64,000 bases of DNA from Epiperipatus broadwayi. Taxonomy: Eukaryota > Onychophora > Udeonychophora > Euonychophora > Peripatidae. Position 1 is the first letter of the stretch; each line of letters opens with the position of its first letter. The position numbers and the translations under genes were made by a program. A model generated the notes under the pieces. That model did no database searches. It saw nothing but the letters and a program-made list of their open reading frames with translations, and was not told the origin of the DNA. This document shows positions 11,973 to 22,735 of this stretch, in pieces. The stretch is from positions 967,501 to 1,031,500 of the forward strand of contig JAQFVV010006450.1 in NCBI GenBank assembly GCA_028023455.1. Direction: 5' to 3'.

Positions 11973-12075
11973 AAATGCAACAGCAACAATTAGATTACAT
12001 AATGATACTGGAAAAGTCAACATTGAGAAAGGTGTAAGATAAGGTGACTCCATATCTCCAAAACTTTTTACAGCA

Positions 12076-12921
12076 GTGCTGCAAGAAGTATTTTGTGGAT
12101 TAAAATGGGAAACTAAAGGAGTGAAAGTAAATGGAGATTATTTAAGTCATTTAGATTTTGCAGATGATGTAGTTGTTTTTGCAAATAATGCTTCAGAGCT
12201 GCAGGAAATGTTGCAGGAGTTATCAGATGAAAATAGGAAAGTAGGACTAAAGATAAATGTTAAAAAGACTAAAATAATGTTTAATCGATTTGCTCAAAAT
12301 ATGAAAATAGAGATTGATTATGATGAATTAGAAGAAGTTAACAGTTACAAATACTTTCGTCAGATTATTAATACAGATGGAAACATAATGGAGGAAATTA
12401 ATCATAGAATTAAACTTGATTGGAGTGCTTTTGGTAGAAATAACTTGATACTAAAAGGAAATATGCCTATGTGTTTGAAAAGGAAGGTTTTTAACAAATG
12501 TGTTTTACCAGTTCTTACTTATGGATCTGAGACTTGGACACTTAATAGAAGAGCAATACAGAGACTTCAGATCACTCAAAGAAGTATGGAGAGATGTATG
12601 TTGCGAGTAACAAGAAGAGATCGAAAACGCAATATATGGTTAAGAGAACAAACAGGTGTTACTGACCTCATTGAAAATATTAAAAGATTGAAGTGGAGTT
12701 GGGCTGGACATATTGCTAGAAGAGATGATAATAGATGGACAATTGAAATTTTAAACTGGATTCCAAGAGATTGTAAAAGACCCAGAAAGAGACCACATGT
12801 GAGATGGGTGGATGAAATAAGAAAGTGTGCAGGGGTGATGTGGAGAAGAGAAGCTAAAGATCGAAGAAGGTGGATTAAACTTGGAGAGACCTTCATCCTG
12901 CAGTGGATTGATAATGGTTGA
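12076..12921 (+). pseudogene. LINE copy 1 reverse transcriptase C-terminal part
   Basis: Continues the reverse transcriptase after a TAA at about 12039-12041, where copy 2 has CAA (Gln) in motif B (VRQGDS). The segment is open for 281 codons. It includes the catalytic motif C as HLDFADDVVVFA (about residues 25-36), motif D (GLKINVKKTK), and the region typical of RTE-like elements: YGSETWTLNRR, GHIARRDDNRW and RPRKRPHVRWVDEIRK. It ends at a TGA inside the 3' TGA-repeat tail. The catalytic residues are intact here, but upstream lesions prevent a full product. Confidence 0.88.
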
Positions 12922-13081
12922 TGATGATGATGATATATATTTTTAATGCTTTAAGGTAAACAAAGACTGCCAACGTTATAAAAAGTGTTTCCAGTATTGA
13001 TATTAATATCATATTACTCCTTGTTTAGTATCAGTATTGATATAAGCCTTTGGATAATGGTAATGAGTTTGTAGATAGTTA

Positions 13082-13360
13082 TACAAATATCATTATTGGT
13101 GTTCACAAATTCTAATACTTAGGATAAAATAAATTAATCAAATAAAATTTTTATTTAAATGCTTAGCAAAATTGCATTCAGATAGATACTTTCTAAGCCT
13201 TAATTTTAGTGAGCAATTTGCTCTGACTCAACAATTTGTGTGTCTAATTTGAGAACAAAATGCACCCAATATATTCTACATTAAAACCCAATTATAATTA
13301 ATTTGTTACTTGTATTTCCAACAAGTATGAATAGGTAATCAATTCTCAGCACTTCATTCA
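13082..13360 (-). repeat. repeat E, copy 2 (inverted)
   Basis: Reverse complement of 8181-8402, with about 57 nt more sequence in the middle (about 13158-13230). Together with copy 1 it brackets LINE copy 1 and the small hAT as an inverted pair. Confidence 0.75.
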
Positions 13361-13496
13361 AGATTAGTAATAATTATTAGCAAAAAATATAAAAGATTAT
13401 TGCAAACACATAAATATTTTTAACAATAATTTGTAGCTTTTTGTATTCAGTTCTGAATTCATCTATGAGTTGGATAAATATTATACAGGTTAGAAT

Positions 13497-13632
13497 TTGG
13501 AAACTTTCAATACATGTCTAAATAAAGTTTCGTGTTTAAAAATAAAATTAAACAACTTGAAGCACAGTTTATCAATTAATAAAATCCATTAAAATTTGAC
13601 TGTAAGTCAGATACAAAAAATGGACTTAATTA
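13497..13632 (+). repeat. repeat F, copy 2
   Basis: Direct copy of 8409-8548 with short indels, including the shared AATCCATTAAAATTTGACTG block. Confidence 0.75.
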
Positions 13633-13640
13633 TTTTCTAA

Positions 13641-14554
13641 AACAGACTAAGATATATTTTCTAATTATGTACGATTAGTCGGTGTAATTTAATAGTGAAT
13701 TATTAAATATAATTTATACAATGTTTTATTTTTTAAAAAATAAAAAGAACATGTATTTTTTTAAATGTTTGATATATTGTGTCACGATTATAATAAAAAA
13801 TATATATATTTTTTATTTTAGGTTGTAATTTTTTTATTCACTTGAAAAAACAGATGTTGAAAATTGTATATATTAACGTTTCTAAATCAAGATTGGTGAA
13901 AGTAATTAAACATAAAGGTTCGTGACAAAGCAGTAATATAGTGTGATCATCAATGATAATTTACCATTGCTTATTCAGCTTACTTTATCGCCTCAGTACT
14001 TAATACTATATATATATCCCTTCATACCTTAATAAAAGAATATCATGAAGGATTCTACAATTACATAAATAATTTAAAGAATAACATTCAAAATGGTAAA
14101 AGAAGTAAATAACAATATAAATTTTATCCATATTATAATTAATAGACAAAACTATTGAAGGCAATTGGAATTCAGACATAGTTTAACAATGTGTAATTAA
14201 AACAATTAAAATTTGTTCAAGTGATAGAATATTGCAAAATGAAATGGAAATAATTAAAAGAGATATATGTTAATGATTAATCCTATTGATGTAATAAATA
14301 AACCTAAAAATAAATTAAATTAAATAATAAAAGGAAAAGGTCAATAAAAACTATTTATACAGTTTTGTGGTCCAATAGAAATAATTATAATAAAATTATT
14401 AAAAATAATAAGCTTGATATTAAAATAAATTTAATCCAAAAAACAAAAATAATATGGGTGATTTGTTTAATTACTATAATGAAATAAAAGTATTATTAAC
14501 TTTATTATCTAAGTAATATATAATTTCAATGAAATTTGAATGTTATAATTGCCT
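13641..14554. other. no gene seen
   Basis: Very A+T-rich DNA without a supportable reading frame or recognisable repeat boundary. Confidence 0.45.
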
Positions 14555-14796
14555 ATTTGTTAGTCTGCTTTCAAAATAGGTTATATTTGCCTGTTTAGTG
14601 GAGTTTATTTAAAGTTCTTTGAATTAATAATCTCACTGTCTGTAGTCAAGTTGCAATATTTTGTGTCTATATAAACATATTGGATCATAGACAAAGGTGG
14701 ATATCCAACTTTATTATTAAAAAAAAGGGTTGCCTTGATAACAGATTGAGTTTGATGATTGTTATTGATAGTAGTAGTATTTAACTGTTGACTGCT
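14555..14796 (-). repeat. family C repeat
   Basis: Matches 54478-54716 in the same orientation and 53853-54100 inverted. Shared blocks include AATAGGTTATATTTGCC, GTCTATATAA and GTTGCCTTGA. No coding sequence is visible. Confidence 0.7.
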
Positions 14797-14919
14797 TTCG
14801 TGTACAGTATTTACATTTTAAAAATATATATGAATGCTGATTGTAAAAATGATAGCAAGAAAATTAATTGCATTGGCAAAAGTATTAATATCAAATTACT
14901 TATTCTTTATTGTCAGGCA

Positions 14920-15135
14920 TTAATATATAAGCCTTTGGATAATGATAAGGAGTTTGTAATTAATTATAGCAATATCATTAATGACATTTCACAAATACTA
15001 ATACTTAGGATAAAATAAAATGTTATTTAAGTGATTACTGAAATTGTATTCAACTTGATACTTTAAAAGTTTTAATTTTACTGTGACAATTTATGACTCA
15101 TCAATCTGTCTGTATTCTAAGAGCAAAATGCACGC
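14920..15135 (-). repeat. repeat E, copy 3
   Basis: Diverged partial copy in the same orientation as 13082-13360. It shares AAGCCTTTGGATAATG upstream and ACTAATACTTAGGATAAAAT in the middle. An open stretch of 76 codons ending at 15018 crosses its edge and is not a gene. Confidence 0.6.
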
Positions 15136-15140
15136 AAAAC

Positions 15141-15998
15141 CTATTTTATTATAGTACTTAATTTTTAATATATACATGTTAATTGTCTTTGTTAGAAATG
15201 CCATATTGAACTTTTTATCCATTTATATATATAGGATTAATGTAAAACATATATAATCAAGGATTGATTAAAGGTAAACTGTATGCTAATCACTTTAGGC
15301 CTACTTTTAATAGAAATTGTATTTAATTTGAAATTGTATTGTATTGGGATTATGGTTTTGTTTTTAATTATATGTTTCTTATTAAGATAGGATTTAATTA
15401 TAGTAAAACTATAATAAGTTATAAAATAATTAGTAATATAGATTTTTTTAAAAAAATACTTTTATGAAATATTTCTTAAAATCATTGGTTTTTGTAACAT
15501 TAATTTCATTATTTATATATATAAAAGGGAAATGAAATTTTTCATAAAATATAGTTTTTTGGTATATTTTGGTTTCATATAAATTTTGTTGCACAATTAT
15601 AATAGGAAAAAAAAAAAGATAAAAAAGGAAAATTAACTTTTTCATAAAATATTATAGTTTATTGGTGATATTTTAGCTTCATATAATTTTTTTGCATAAT
15701 TATAATAGAATTAAAATGAATCCACAGTAAAAGTTGATATTTTTTATCGTAATATTGAAATAAATATTATTTCATGTATTTATAAGATACTTCGCATAAT
15801 CACTGCATTTGGACCCAAGAATTTCCATGGCAGCAGGACAATTGTAAACCTTACATAATATATGTGTTTAACATATACATATTAACTTTTTTTTTTCTAA
15901 TGATGCCATATCGAATTTTTTATGCATTTATTGAAAAAAGAAATTATTATAATAACTTAATAATCCATTATAAAAAGTATAGCTAATATGCCACCAAA
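15141..15998. repeat. A+T-rich DNA with a two-unit tandem repeat
   Basis: 15528-15606 and 15630-15711 are diverged tandem copies with a period near 104 nt, sharing CTTTTTCATAAAATAT-like and CAATTATAATAG-like blocks. Nothing else is recognised in this stretch. Confidence 0.5.
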
Positions 15999-16024
15999 CA
16001 ATAATAATAATAATAATAATAATA

Positions 16025-16051
<27 letters not shown>
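15999..16051 (+). repeat. compound microsatellite (AAT)n(ATC)n
   Basis: About nine AAT/ATA repeats run straight into about nine ATC repeats. The LINE in this window ends in the complementary TGA repeats, so this could be the remaining tail of a lost minus-strand copy, but no LINE sequence adjoins it. Confidence 0.9.
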
Positions 16052-16055
<4 letters not shown>

Positions 16056-16442
16056 AATAAATAATTTAAATATTTCTAAATTTATCAATTCTAAATATAT
16101 TTATAAATTGTATTTTTTGGTATATTAGTTTTAAAATTATAACATTTTTAATGTTTTAAAATCAATCTGCATCTAATTATAAACAAAAATTAAGATGTAA
16201 AAATATCTAACATTTATTATTAATAACAGTTTTCTTTTTATGAAAATGGGAATCTTTCTAATGCCCACAAGAGACCATGACCTATTTAGAATAACTTTGT
16301 TCAGAGAGTCTTTTTACCCTAACAAAATAAATATTTTTGATGTAATTTATTTTCAGATATTTGTTTATATTAATAAATAAAAAAGTAAGATAAAAGTTGA
16401 ATTTAATCACTTTATGGGCATGCACCCTTGTATATATATATA
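16052..16442. other. no gene seen
   Basis: A+T-rich DNA with no recognisable feature. Confidence 0.4.
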
Positions 16443-16533
16443 TGTCATTAGAAACCAGTCAACACTTAGACAGTCCCAATATCAATAACAATCAACAATT
16501 TCACACTATTGTCAAGGCAACTTCCTTTTAACA
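16443..16533 (+). repeat. family C fragment at the 3' edge of LINE copy 2
   Basis: ACCAGTCAACACTTAGACAG through CCTTTTAACAAT matches the start of the family C copies at 53853 and 54181. Similarity stops exactly where the LINE tail (CATCATCAT on +) begins, which suggests the LINE inserted into a family C copy. The other half of the repeat is not convincingly found beyond 19820. Confidence 0.65.
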
Positions 16534-16552
16534 ATCATCATCATCATCATTA

Positions 16553-17398
16553 TCAAACATTATCAATCCACTGCAGGATGAAGGTCTCTCCAAGTTTAAT
16601 CCATCTTCTGCGATCTTCAGCTTCTCTTCTCCACATCACCCCTGCACACTTTCTTATTTCATCCATCCATCTCACATGTGGTCTCTTTCTGGGTCTTTTA
16701 TAATCTATTGGAATCCAGTTTAAAATTTCAATTGTCCATCTATTATCATCTCTTCTAGCAATATGTCCAGCCCAACTCCACTTCAATCTTTTAATTTTTT
16801 CAATGAGATCAGTAACACCCATTTGTTCTCTCACCCATACATTACATTTTCGATCTCTTCTTGTTACTCCCAACATACATCTCTCCATACTTCTTTGAGT
16901 GGTCTGAAGTCTCTGTATTGCTCTTCTATTAAGTGTCCAAGTCTCAGATCCATAAGTAAGAACTGGTAAAACACATTTGTTAAAAACCTTCCTTTTCAAA
17001 CACATAGGCATATTTCCTTTTAGTATCAAGTTATTTCTACCAAAAGCACTCCAACCAAGTTTAATTCTATGATTAATTTCTTCCATTATGTTTCTATCTG
17101 TATTAATAATCTGACCAAGGTATTTGTAACTGTTAACTTTTTCTAATTCATCATAATCAATCTTTATTTTCATATTTTGAGCAAATTGATTAAACATTAC
17201 TTTAGTCTTTTTAACATTTATCTTTAGTCCTACTTTCCTACTTTCATCTGATAATTCCTGCAACATATCCTGCAGCTCTGAAGCATTATTTGCAAAAACA
17301 ACTACATCATCTGCGAAATCTAAATGACTTAAATAATCTCCATTTACTTTCGCTCCTTTAGTTTCCCATTTTAATCCAGAAAATACTTCTTGCAGCAC
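16553..17398 (-). pseudogene. LINE copy 2 reverse transcriptase C-terminal part
   Basis: 281 open codons collinear with 12076-12921 of copy 1. Motif C reads HLDFADDVVVFA, motif D GLKINVKKTK, then YGSETWTLNRR and GHIARRDDNRW. Upstream, motif B keeps its glutamine (VRQGDS), unlike copy 1. The frame before it is disrupted by a tandem duplication of about 16 nt containing ATGCAACAGCAAC, near 17490-17520. Not expected to be functional as it stands. Confidence 0.88.
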
Positions 17399-17436
17399 TG
17401 CTGTAAAAAGTTTTGGAGATATGGAGTCACCTTGTC

Positions 17437-18768
17437 TTACACCTTTCTCAATGTTGACTTTCCCAGTATCATTATGTAATCTAATTGTTGCTGTTGCATT
17501 TTTGTTGCTGTTGCATTTTTATAAATATTCTTCAAAATATGACAATATCCTGGATCTATACCTTGATGATCCAATGCTTTAATCACTGAAGAAATGTTTA
17601 TAGAATCTAATGCCTTTTCATAATCTACAAATCCAAAACATAATGACAACTCATATTCATTTGACCTTTCTATAACTTCTCTCAACACCTGGATATGATC
17701 TACTGTACTAAAACCACTTTTAAATCCAGCTTGTTCTCTTGGTTGGTGGAAATCCAATGTTCTCTGTAGACGAGTTGTAATTATCTTGGTAAAAATTTTA
17801 TATAAAACTGATAAAAGGCTGATAGGTCTGTAATTTCTAATGTCTTCTTTATCACCTTTTTTAAATATTAATATTATTACTGCATTCTTCCAATCATCCG
17901 GTACATCTTTATCATTTAGACATTTGGTATATAACTTTGCTAAAAAAATTTCTATTTCTTCACCTGCTTCTTTTAATATATCAATTATAATTCCATCATT
18001 ACCTGGAGCCTTTCCCTTCTTCATACATTTAATTGCATGTCTCACTTCTTCATTTAAAATTCTGGGCAATTCGGAAGATGTAATAGATATATGAAGTACT
18101 TGTTCTTTATTACTATATAATTCTTGATAAAAATATTCTACCAATTTCATGATGTCATCTCTCTTTTTAGTAACAATTCCATCTTTTTTTCTTATTGCAG
18201 ATATAAATTTCCTACCAATACCAAAATGTTGTTTTACATTCTTAAGACTTTTATTTTCTTCTACAGCTTTCCTTGCTAGTTCACAATTATACTTTTTTAT
18301 ATCATTTTCAACTCTTTTCCGCACCATTTTACAAAATTCAAGATATTCAATTCTTTTTAATGCATCATTTTTGTATATCTTCATATTCCTTCTTTTCTTC
18401 ATAAATTCTCTAGTCTCAGTAGAAATTTTATTGGTTAATTGCTGCTTTTTTCTACCAGGTATCTTTGTTGCAGTTTTTAAAAGTGTATCAGTTATTTTCA
18501 TATTAATTTCATTCAAATCTGAATTATGCTCAAAATCTACTAATACTTGAAACCGATTTCTAAGTTGTAATTTAAATTCATTAGAATGTTTCTGAAGATT
18601 AGGAATATCAACTGGAAATATTGTTTTTCTTAATAATTTTTGTCTCTCTAGTTTCACATTAACACGTATCTTACATTTTACTAATCGATGATCACTTCCT
18701 GTGTTAAATTTATTAAGAACATTACAATCTTGAAATATGTATTTCCTATTAGTCAAAATATAATCCAA
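17437..18768 (-). pseudogene. LINE copy 2 endonuclease end, connector and reverse transcriptase palm
   Basis: The longest LINE frame in the window, 443 codons. It begins inside the endonuclease at the strand containing DYILTNRK and has the intact catalytic GSDHRLVKCKI (about residues 23-33). A basic connector follows, then the reverse transcriptase motifs KGKAPGNDGI (near 255), YRPISLLSVLYK, EQAGFKSGFS and motif A as FVDYEKALDSI. It ends in the 16-nt tandem duplication that shifts the frame before motif B. The first methionine is internal to the original protein and is not a real start. Confidence 0.88.
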
Positions 18769-19400
18769 TTCTGCTGTACCTTCATTTGGATGCTTTCATG
18801 TCCATTTCCTTTAAACATTTTTCTCAAAAAAGAATTCATAATATAAAGTTTTTCTTTTTCTGCAAACTCCACAAGTCTATGTTCTCTCTCATTTCTATTA
18901 CCATAACCAAAATTACCTACAGCACTTTCATCTTTCATTTGTTTACCAATTCTAGCATTAAAGTCTCCCATAACGATTTTAAAATGTTGTTTACTCTGAT
19001 CAAAAGCCTTTTGTAAATCCATATAAAAATCTTCTACTACTTCATTACTATGAGAACTTGTTGGGGCATAAACCTGAATTATCTGCATTTGATATCTGCT
19101 ATTAAGTTGTATAACTAATCTTGCCACTCTGTCTGATACACCATCAATCTCCACAATATTGTTCTTCCACTTTTTATTTATAATGAATCCTACTCCACTT
19201 GTATTTCCAATATTTGTGCCTTTACAATAGAGTATATGTCCACTTTTTAAATCAATTGTTTCTTCTCCTTTTCTTCTTCACAAAGTCCAATAATGTCCCA
19301 TTTAATATAAGACAGTTCTTCTTCTAATTCTTGCAATCTTCCTTCACATGAAAGTGATCTGCAGTTGTAAATACCTCATCAAATGGCAGCCCGGGTCTGC
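18753..19400 (-). pseudogene. LINE copy 2 EEP endonuclease N-terminal part
   Basis: 18753-19154 is open and carries IIQVYAPTSSH and IVMGDFNARIG. A one-base deletion in a T run near 18830 (six Ts where copy 1 has seven) shifts the frame before the last endonuclease strand. Upstream of 19154 the first endonuclease strands remain recognisable to about 19400, but a short deletion near 19275 removes the codons after the catalytic LCE segment. The glycine codon that is a TGA stop in copy 1 is intact here. Confidence 0.8.
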
Positions 19401-19818
19401 AATCAGGGGATTCTTAGCACCCTCTGCCTTTGGCCACCAACCACTGCCTTGGTTGGTGACTTTACAGCCTCCTGGGAATAAGAGCCATGCTTTATTTTTG
19501 TCTGTCATAATTGTATATATGTATTGGAAAAATATTTATCATTTACACAAACATTCATTCTGCCTTATCAGGCACTGAGAAGAAAGACCATGGTGTTTCT
19601 TGATCTTAAACTCAGAGGTAAAAAGCCAATAAACTCACCACGCTGGCTAATGCATGTTGGTGAGCAGCCCATCCATGTTCGTATACTATATGAATAATCA
19701 CATAGTAATAACAGCTGCAACGACAAGAACGTATGGAGTGGACCTTAGGAATTTGCCCTCCTCGGTTCCTTTAAGGCCTCCAAGAGGAATCAAAGGGTCT
19801 CCTTTCAGTTATTAGCAA

Positions 19819-20532
19819 ATAAAAAAATATTGTTTATATTATTATTTGGCCTATATCTTTTACAAACTAATATTTAAAAAATATAGCAACTATGAAAATA
19901 ATTATTTCAATAGAAATAAAATAAATAAGTAATTAAAAAGTTTTGTGTAGTGATAACTATATATATACTTGTAATGATAAAAAAATGTAATAAATATAGT
20001 AATTGAAATTATATATACTTTAAATCCATCAATTCAATTTATTATAAAGGTCTTTTACATTAATGAACATTTTTTTTCTTTTAATATAAAAAAATAAATA
20101 TCTTTTACTAAAATCACCATTAAAAAAGACTGTAAATCTAAACTCCATGTTATTGTTGTTGCTGTTAAAGCATGCATATGTACGATTATTGTTTTTTTAG
20201 AATTTGGTAAAATGATAAAGAAGAAGATAAATAATTCACACTGATTAAAACCTTTATGCAAAAAAGAAGTAAAGACAGCCACAAAAGGAATTAATAAACA
20301 AATAGAATAATGTCATTATGAAAAAGAAAGGCATTACAGTAATAAATTAAGACATGACTGAGTACATGTTGAACACTCAGCTGAGTATGCAAGATAAGAA
20401 AATTATTGACTGAGAGATTATTCATGAAGGCACCCATATAGGTAGTTCATTCAGGAAATTTATAAATTTTATGAATTTCTAAGTTATTTATTTTTATTCA
20501 ATTTTTTTTTTTTATTTATATAAACTTTGTTA
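19819..20532. other. no gene seen
   Basis: A+T-rich DNA between LINE copy 2 and the next foldback; no supported feature. Confidence 0.4.
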
Positions 20533-20780
20533 TATAAAGAATGGAATAAACTTCCGGTCATGCATTCTTCATGAATTTTCACACACTCTTGAGCATCATT
20601 TAAAAAGCATAAGTGGACCATTAAATTCACCAACCTTTACTCACCATGCTGAAATCAGGATTTTAACCTACCATGTGCCTAAATTAATAATCCACTTATA
20701 CTTTTTAAAGTGATGCTCATGGGTGAATGCATGTAAATTCATGAAGAGTGCATGACCAGAGGTTTATTTCCTTCTTTATA
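20533..20780. repeat. foldback repeat with about 88-nt arms
   Basis: 20533-20618 and 20690-20780 are inverted copies. The left arm has GGTCATGCATTCTTCATGAA and the right arm its diverged complement, plus matching CATAAGTGGA/TCCACTTATA blocks. The loop is about 70 nt. Confidence 0.8.
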
Positions 20781-21464
20781 CTACATATGTAGTTAGTGCT
20801 ATCCCAATTATCAGATGTATGATTAGGTAAACACATGCCAACGGAATTACATCATTTTCAATATGGCTTTAAATCCCTTTTAATTAAAATTGTAATTTTA
20901 ATTGATTGTGTGCTAATGAGATTCTATGTATCTATGTATGAGCAGGTGTATAGCATATCCATAGCATTATAATTAGACATCCAATTATTGTTTCTACATG
21001 GTATGTGACTATTGTTAGCTAAAAGATAAATGTGAGGAAAAACTGTGAACTTTGACCTTCTTGTATTTGACTAGTCAGTTGAGCAGTGTTTTCTCTTTCA
21101 TCATATATATATGACCATTAAATTAAACAGCACAATGTATTTGTAAACAAGGGAGTATTAGAGGTTCAAGAATAGGTGAATTCCTTCTTTTCTTAATCAT
21201 TTGTCCAACATTTAGAGTGATTTTTATTCATTGCCTGAAGGAGCTCACTTTGTTCATATATATTGGAGAAGGCTTTAACTTGCTAATGGATTGTGTAAAG
21301 ATTATTTACCCTCTCCCTCTCTCTCTTAACAACCTACAGATATAAATATAAATGTTTGGCAGACAATAGCAAATTATTATTGCTGATAATTAATTGTAAT
21401 ATTATTTTTTGGTTATAATCCACATTTATTATTTTCGTTGGTTTTTAATAGAAAACTTAACTTA
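20781..21464. other. no gene seen
   Basis: Non-coding sequence with a short CTCTCC microsatellite-like patch near 21310-21330. Confidence 0.4.
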
Positions 21465-21648
21465 CATGATGATTGCTGGTTTAGCATGAAATACGTTTAT
21501 TGGTGATTATTTATCTTTTCCACATATGTGTGTTCAAGTGTATCAGTGTTATGAGATAGTGTGGAGAGTGGTTGGTCATGTGAAAGTCTGTGCTCATACC
21601 CTATTACATATATAGACACAGATATATATAAGCCTGTGTATTTCATTT
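21465..21648 (-). repeat. family A partial copy
   Basis: Contains GGTGATTATTTATCTTTTCC, GGTCATGTGAAAGTCTG and the tail TTACATATATA...AAGCCTGTG, all shared with the insertion in LINE copy 1. It is inverted relative to 22416-22735, about 800 bp away. Confidence 0.7.
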
Positions 21649-22415
21649 ATTATATATATCGTATATATATTTTTTTCTAGAAAATATTTTTCCATTCTGA
21701 TGATATATGTAAACATAGTTGAATGCTCATTCTTGCATCTCATTTTCTGTGCAAATCTGGTATTTAAAAATGAATTATGGATTATGGAAAGAAGCATCAA
21801 TATTTATCATGTGTGTTGTTTATCATCTTGAAATGTTTGCTGGCTTGAAGCTCTTAGAGAAGTATTTCAGCTTCAGATTAACATTTCCCAGATAACCTAT
21901 TTAAGATTGTTTGGCCTCTCATTATCTGCGCATATTAGCAAGTCATTCTATTAAAATATTTTTGATCTAATTATCTTTTCTTATGCAATTGTTATTCTCA
22001 TTTAAAAGATTTTTTTTAAATGATGAATTATAAAAAGTGCTATTTAGCATAATCTCCGTTTGCATTTAAAGCAAAATATTTTAATAGGCTTAAATATATA
22101 TGAAAACTTTTAAAAACTATATTATGCATGCAGTATATATATAAAAGTTTGATTCTTATACTTTCCCTAGATTTATTATCATCAAAAATAAATATATTGT
22201 TATTTGTTGGTTAGTGGAATGATAGACTCGAGCAAATGGTTCCATTATTGAAGTTTAACTTAGTTACTTACTACTGGTTCTTAAATATCACATGATTTTC
22301 CTAGTGACAAATAATGCAATTATTGTAGATAATATGATCTTTTATTTTTTACACCATTGGCTAAAGGAATACCAGTGAAAGATACGATTTTTACATTTAT
22401 GTGGATTATATAGGG
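21649..22415. other. no gene seen
   Basis: A+T-rich spacer between two inverted family A copies. No reading frame is supported. Confidence 0.4.
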
Positions 22416-22735
22416 TATATAAGCACAGACTTTCACATGACCCATCACTCTCCACATTATCTCTTAACATTGATACACTCGAACACATATATGTTGAAAA
22501 AATAAATAATCACCAATATCCGTATTTCATGATAAACCAGCAATCATCAGTTGGTCCAGATTACCGTCTCTACACTTATATGCTATAAGTGCTCAGATAT
22601 ATATTAAGATAGCCAAACCTCACACTTAATGGACAGGCTTCAATCTACTCCACACTCCAACTCTTCAACCATCCATCCAATTGAAAATCTGATGATGGAA
22701 TGCTCAAAGACCACCCTTAGGCCAATAATTATTAT
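22416..22735 (+). repeat. family A full-length copy
   Basis: Collinear with 51985-52331: the CAGACTTTCA head block, then AATAATCACCAATAT, ATGATAAACCAGCAATCATC, TTAATGGACAGGCTTCAATC and GAAAATCTGATGATGGAA. No long open frame. No clear target duplication was seen at its edges. Confidence 0.75.

Larger units (their letters stand above)
9405..12935 (+). mobile_element. non-LTR retrotransposon (LINE, RTE-like), copy 1
   Basis: Near-full-length element: 5' leader (about 9405-9824), an AP-endonuclease-like (EEP) domain, a connector, a reverse transcriptase and a C-terminal region, ending in TGA repeats (TTGATGATGATGATGA). It matches copy 2 on the other strand over its whole length. A single EN-RT reading frame and a short tandem-repeat 3' tail fit the RTE group; this is family knowledge and was not tested phylogenetically. 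The frame is broken by stops, frameshifts and a foldback insertion at 11131-11365. A run like ATATATATTT occurs next to both ends and might be the target duplication, but in such A+T-rich DNA this is weak. Confidence 0.9.
16534..19818 (-). mobile_element. non-LTR retrotransposon (LINE, RTE-like), copy 2
   Basis: Same element as 9405-12935, inverted, with similarity running from the 5' leader (TTTGCTAATAACTGAAAGG at the right end) to the TGA-repeat tail at the left end. By eye the copies differ only by scattered substitutions and small indels. It lacks the foldback found in copy 1. It has fewer lesions in the reverse transcriptase but is still broken in several places. Confidence 0.9.

Noticed and set aside
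15999-16051. CRISPR-like or regulatory repeat array
   Set aside because: It is a simple trinucleotide microsatellite without spacers.
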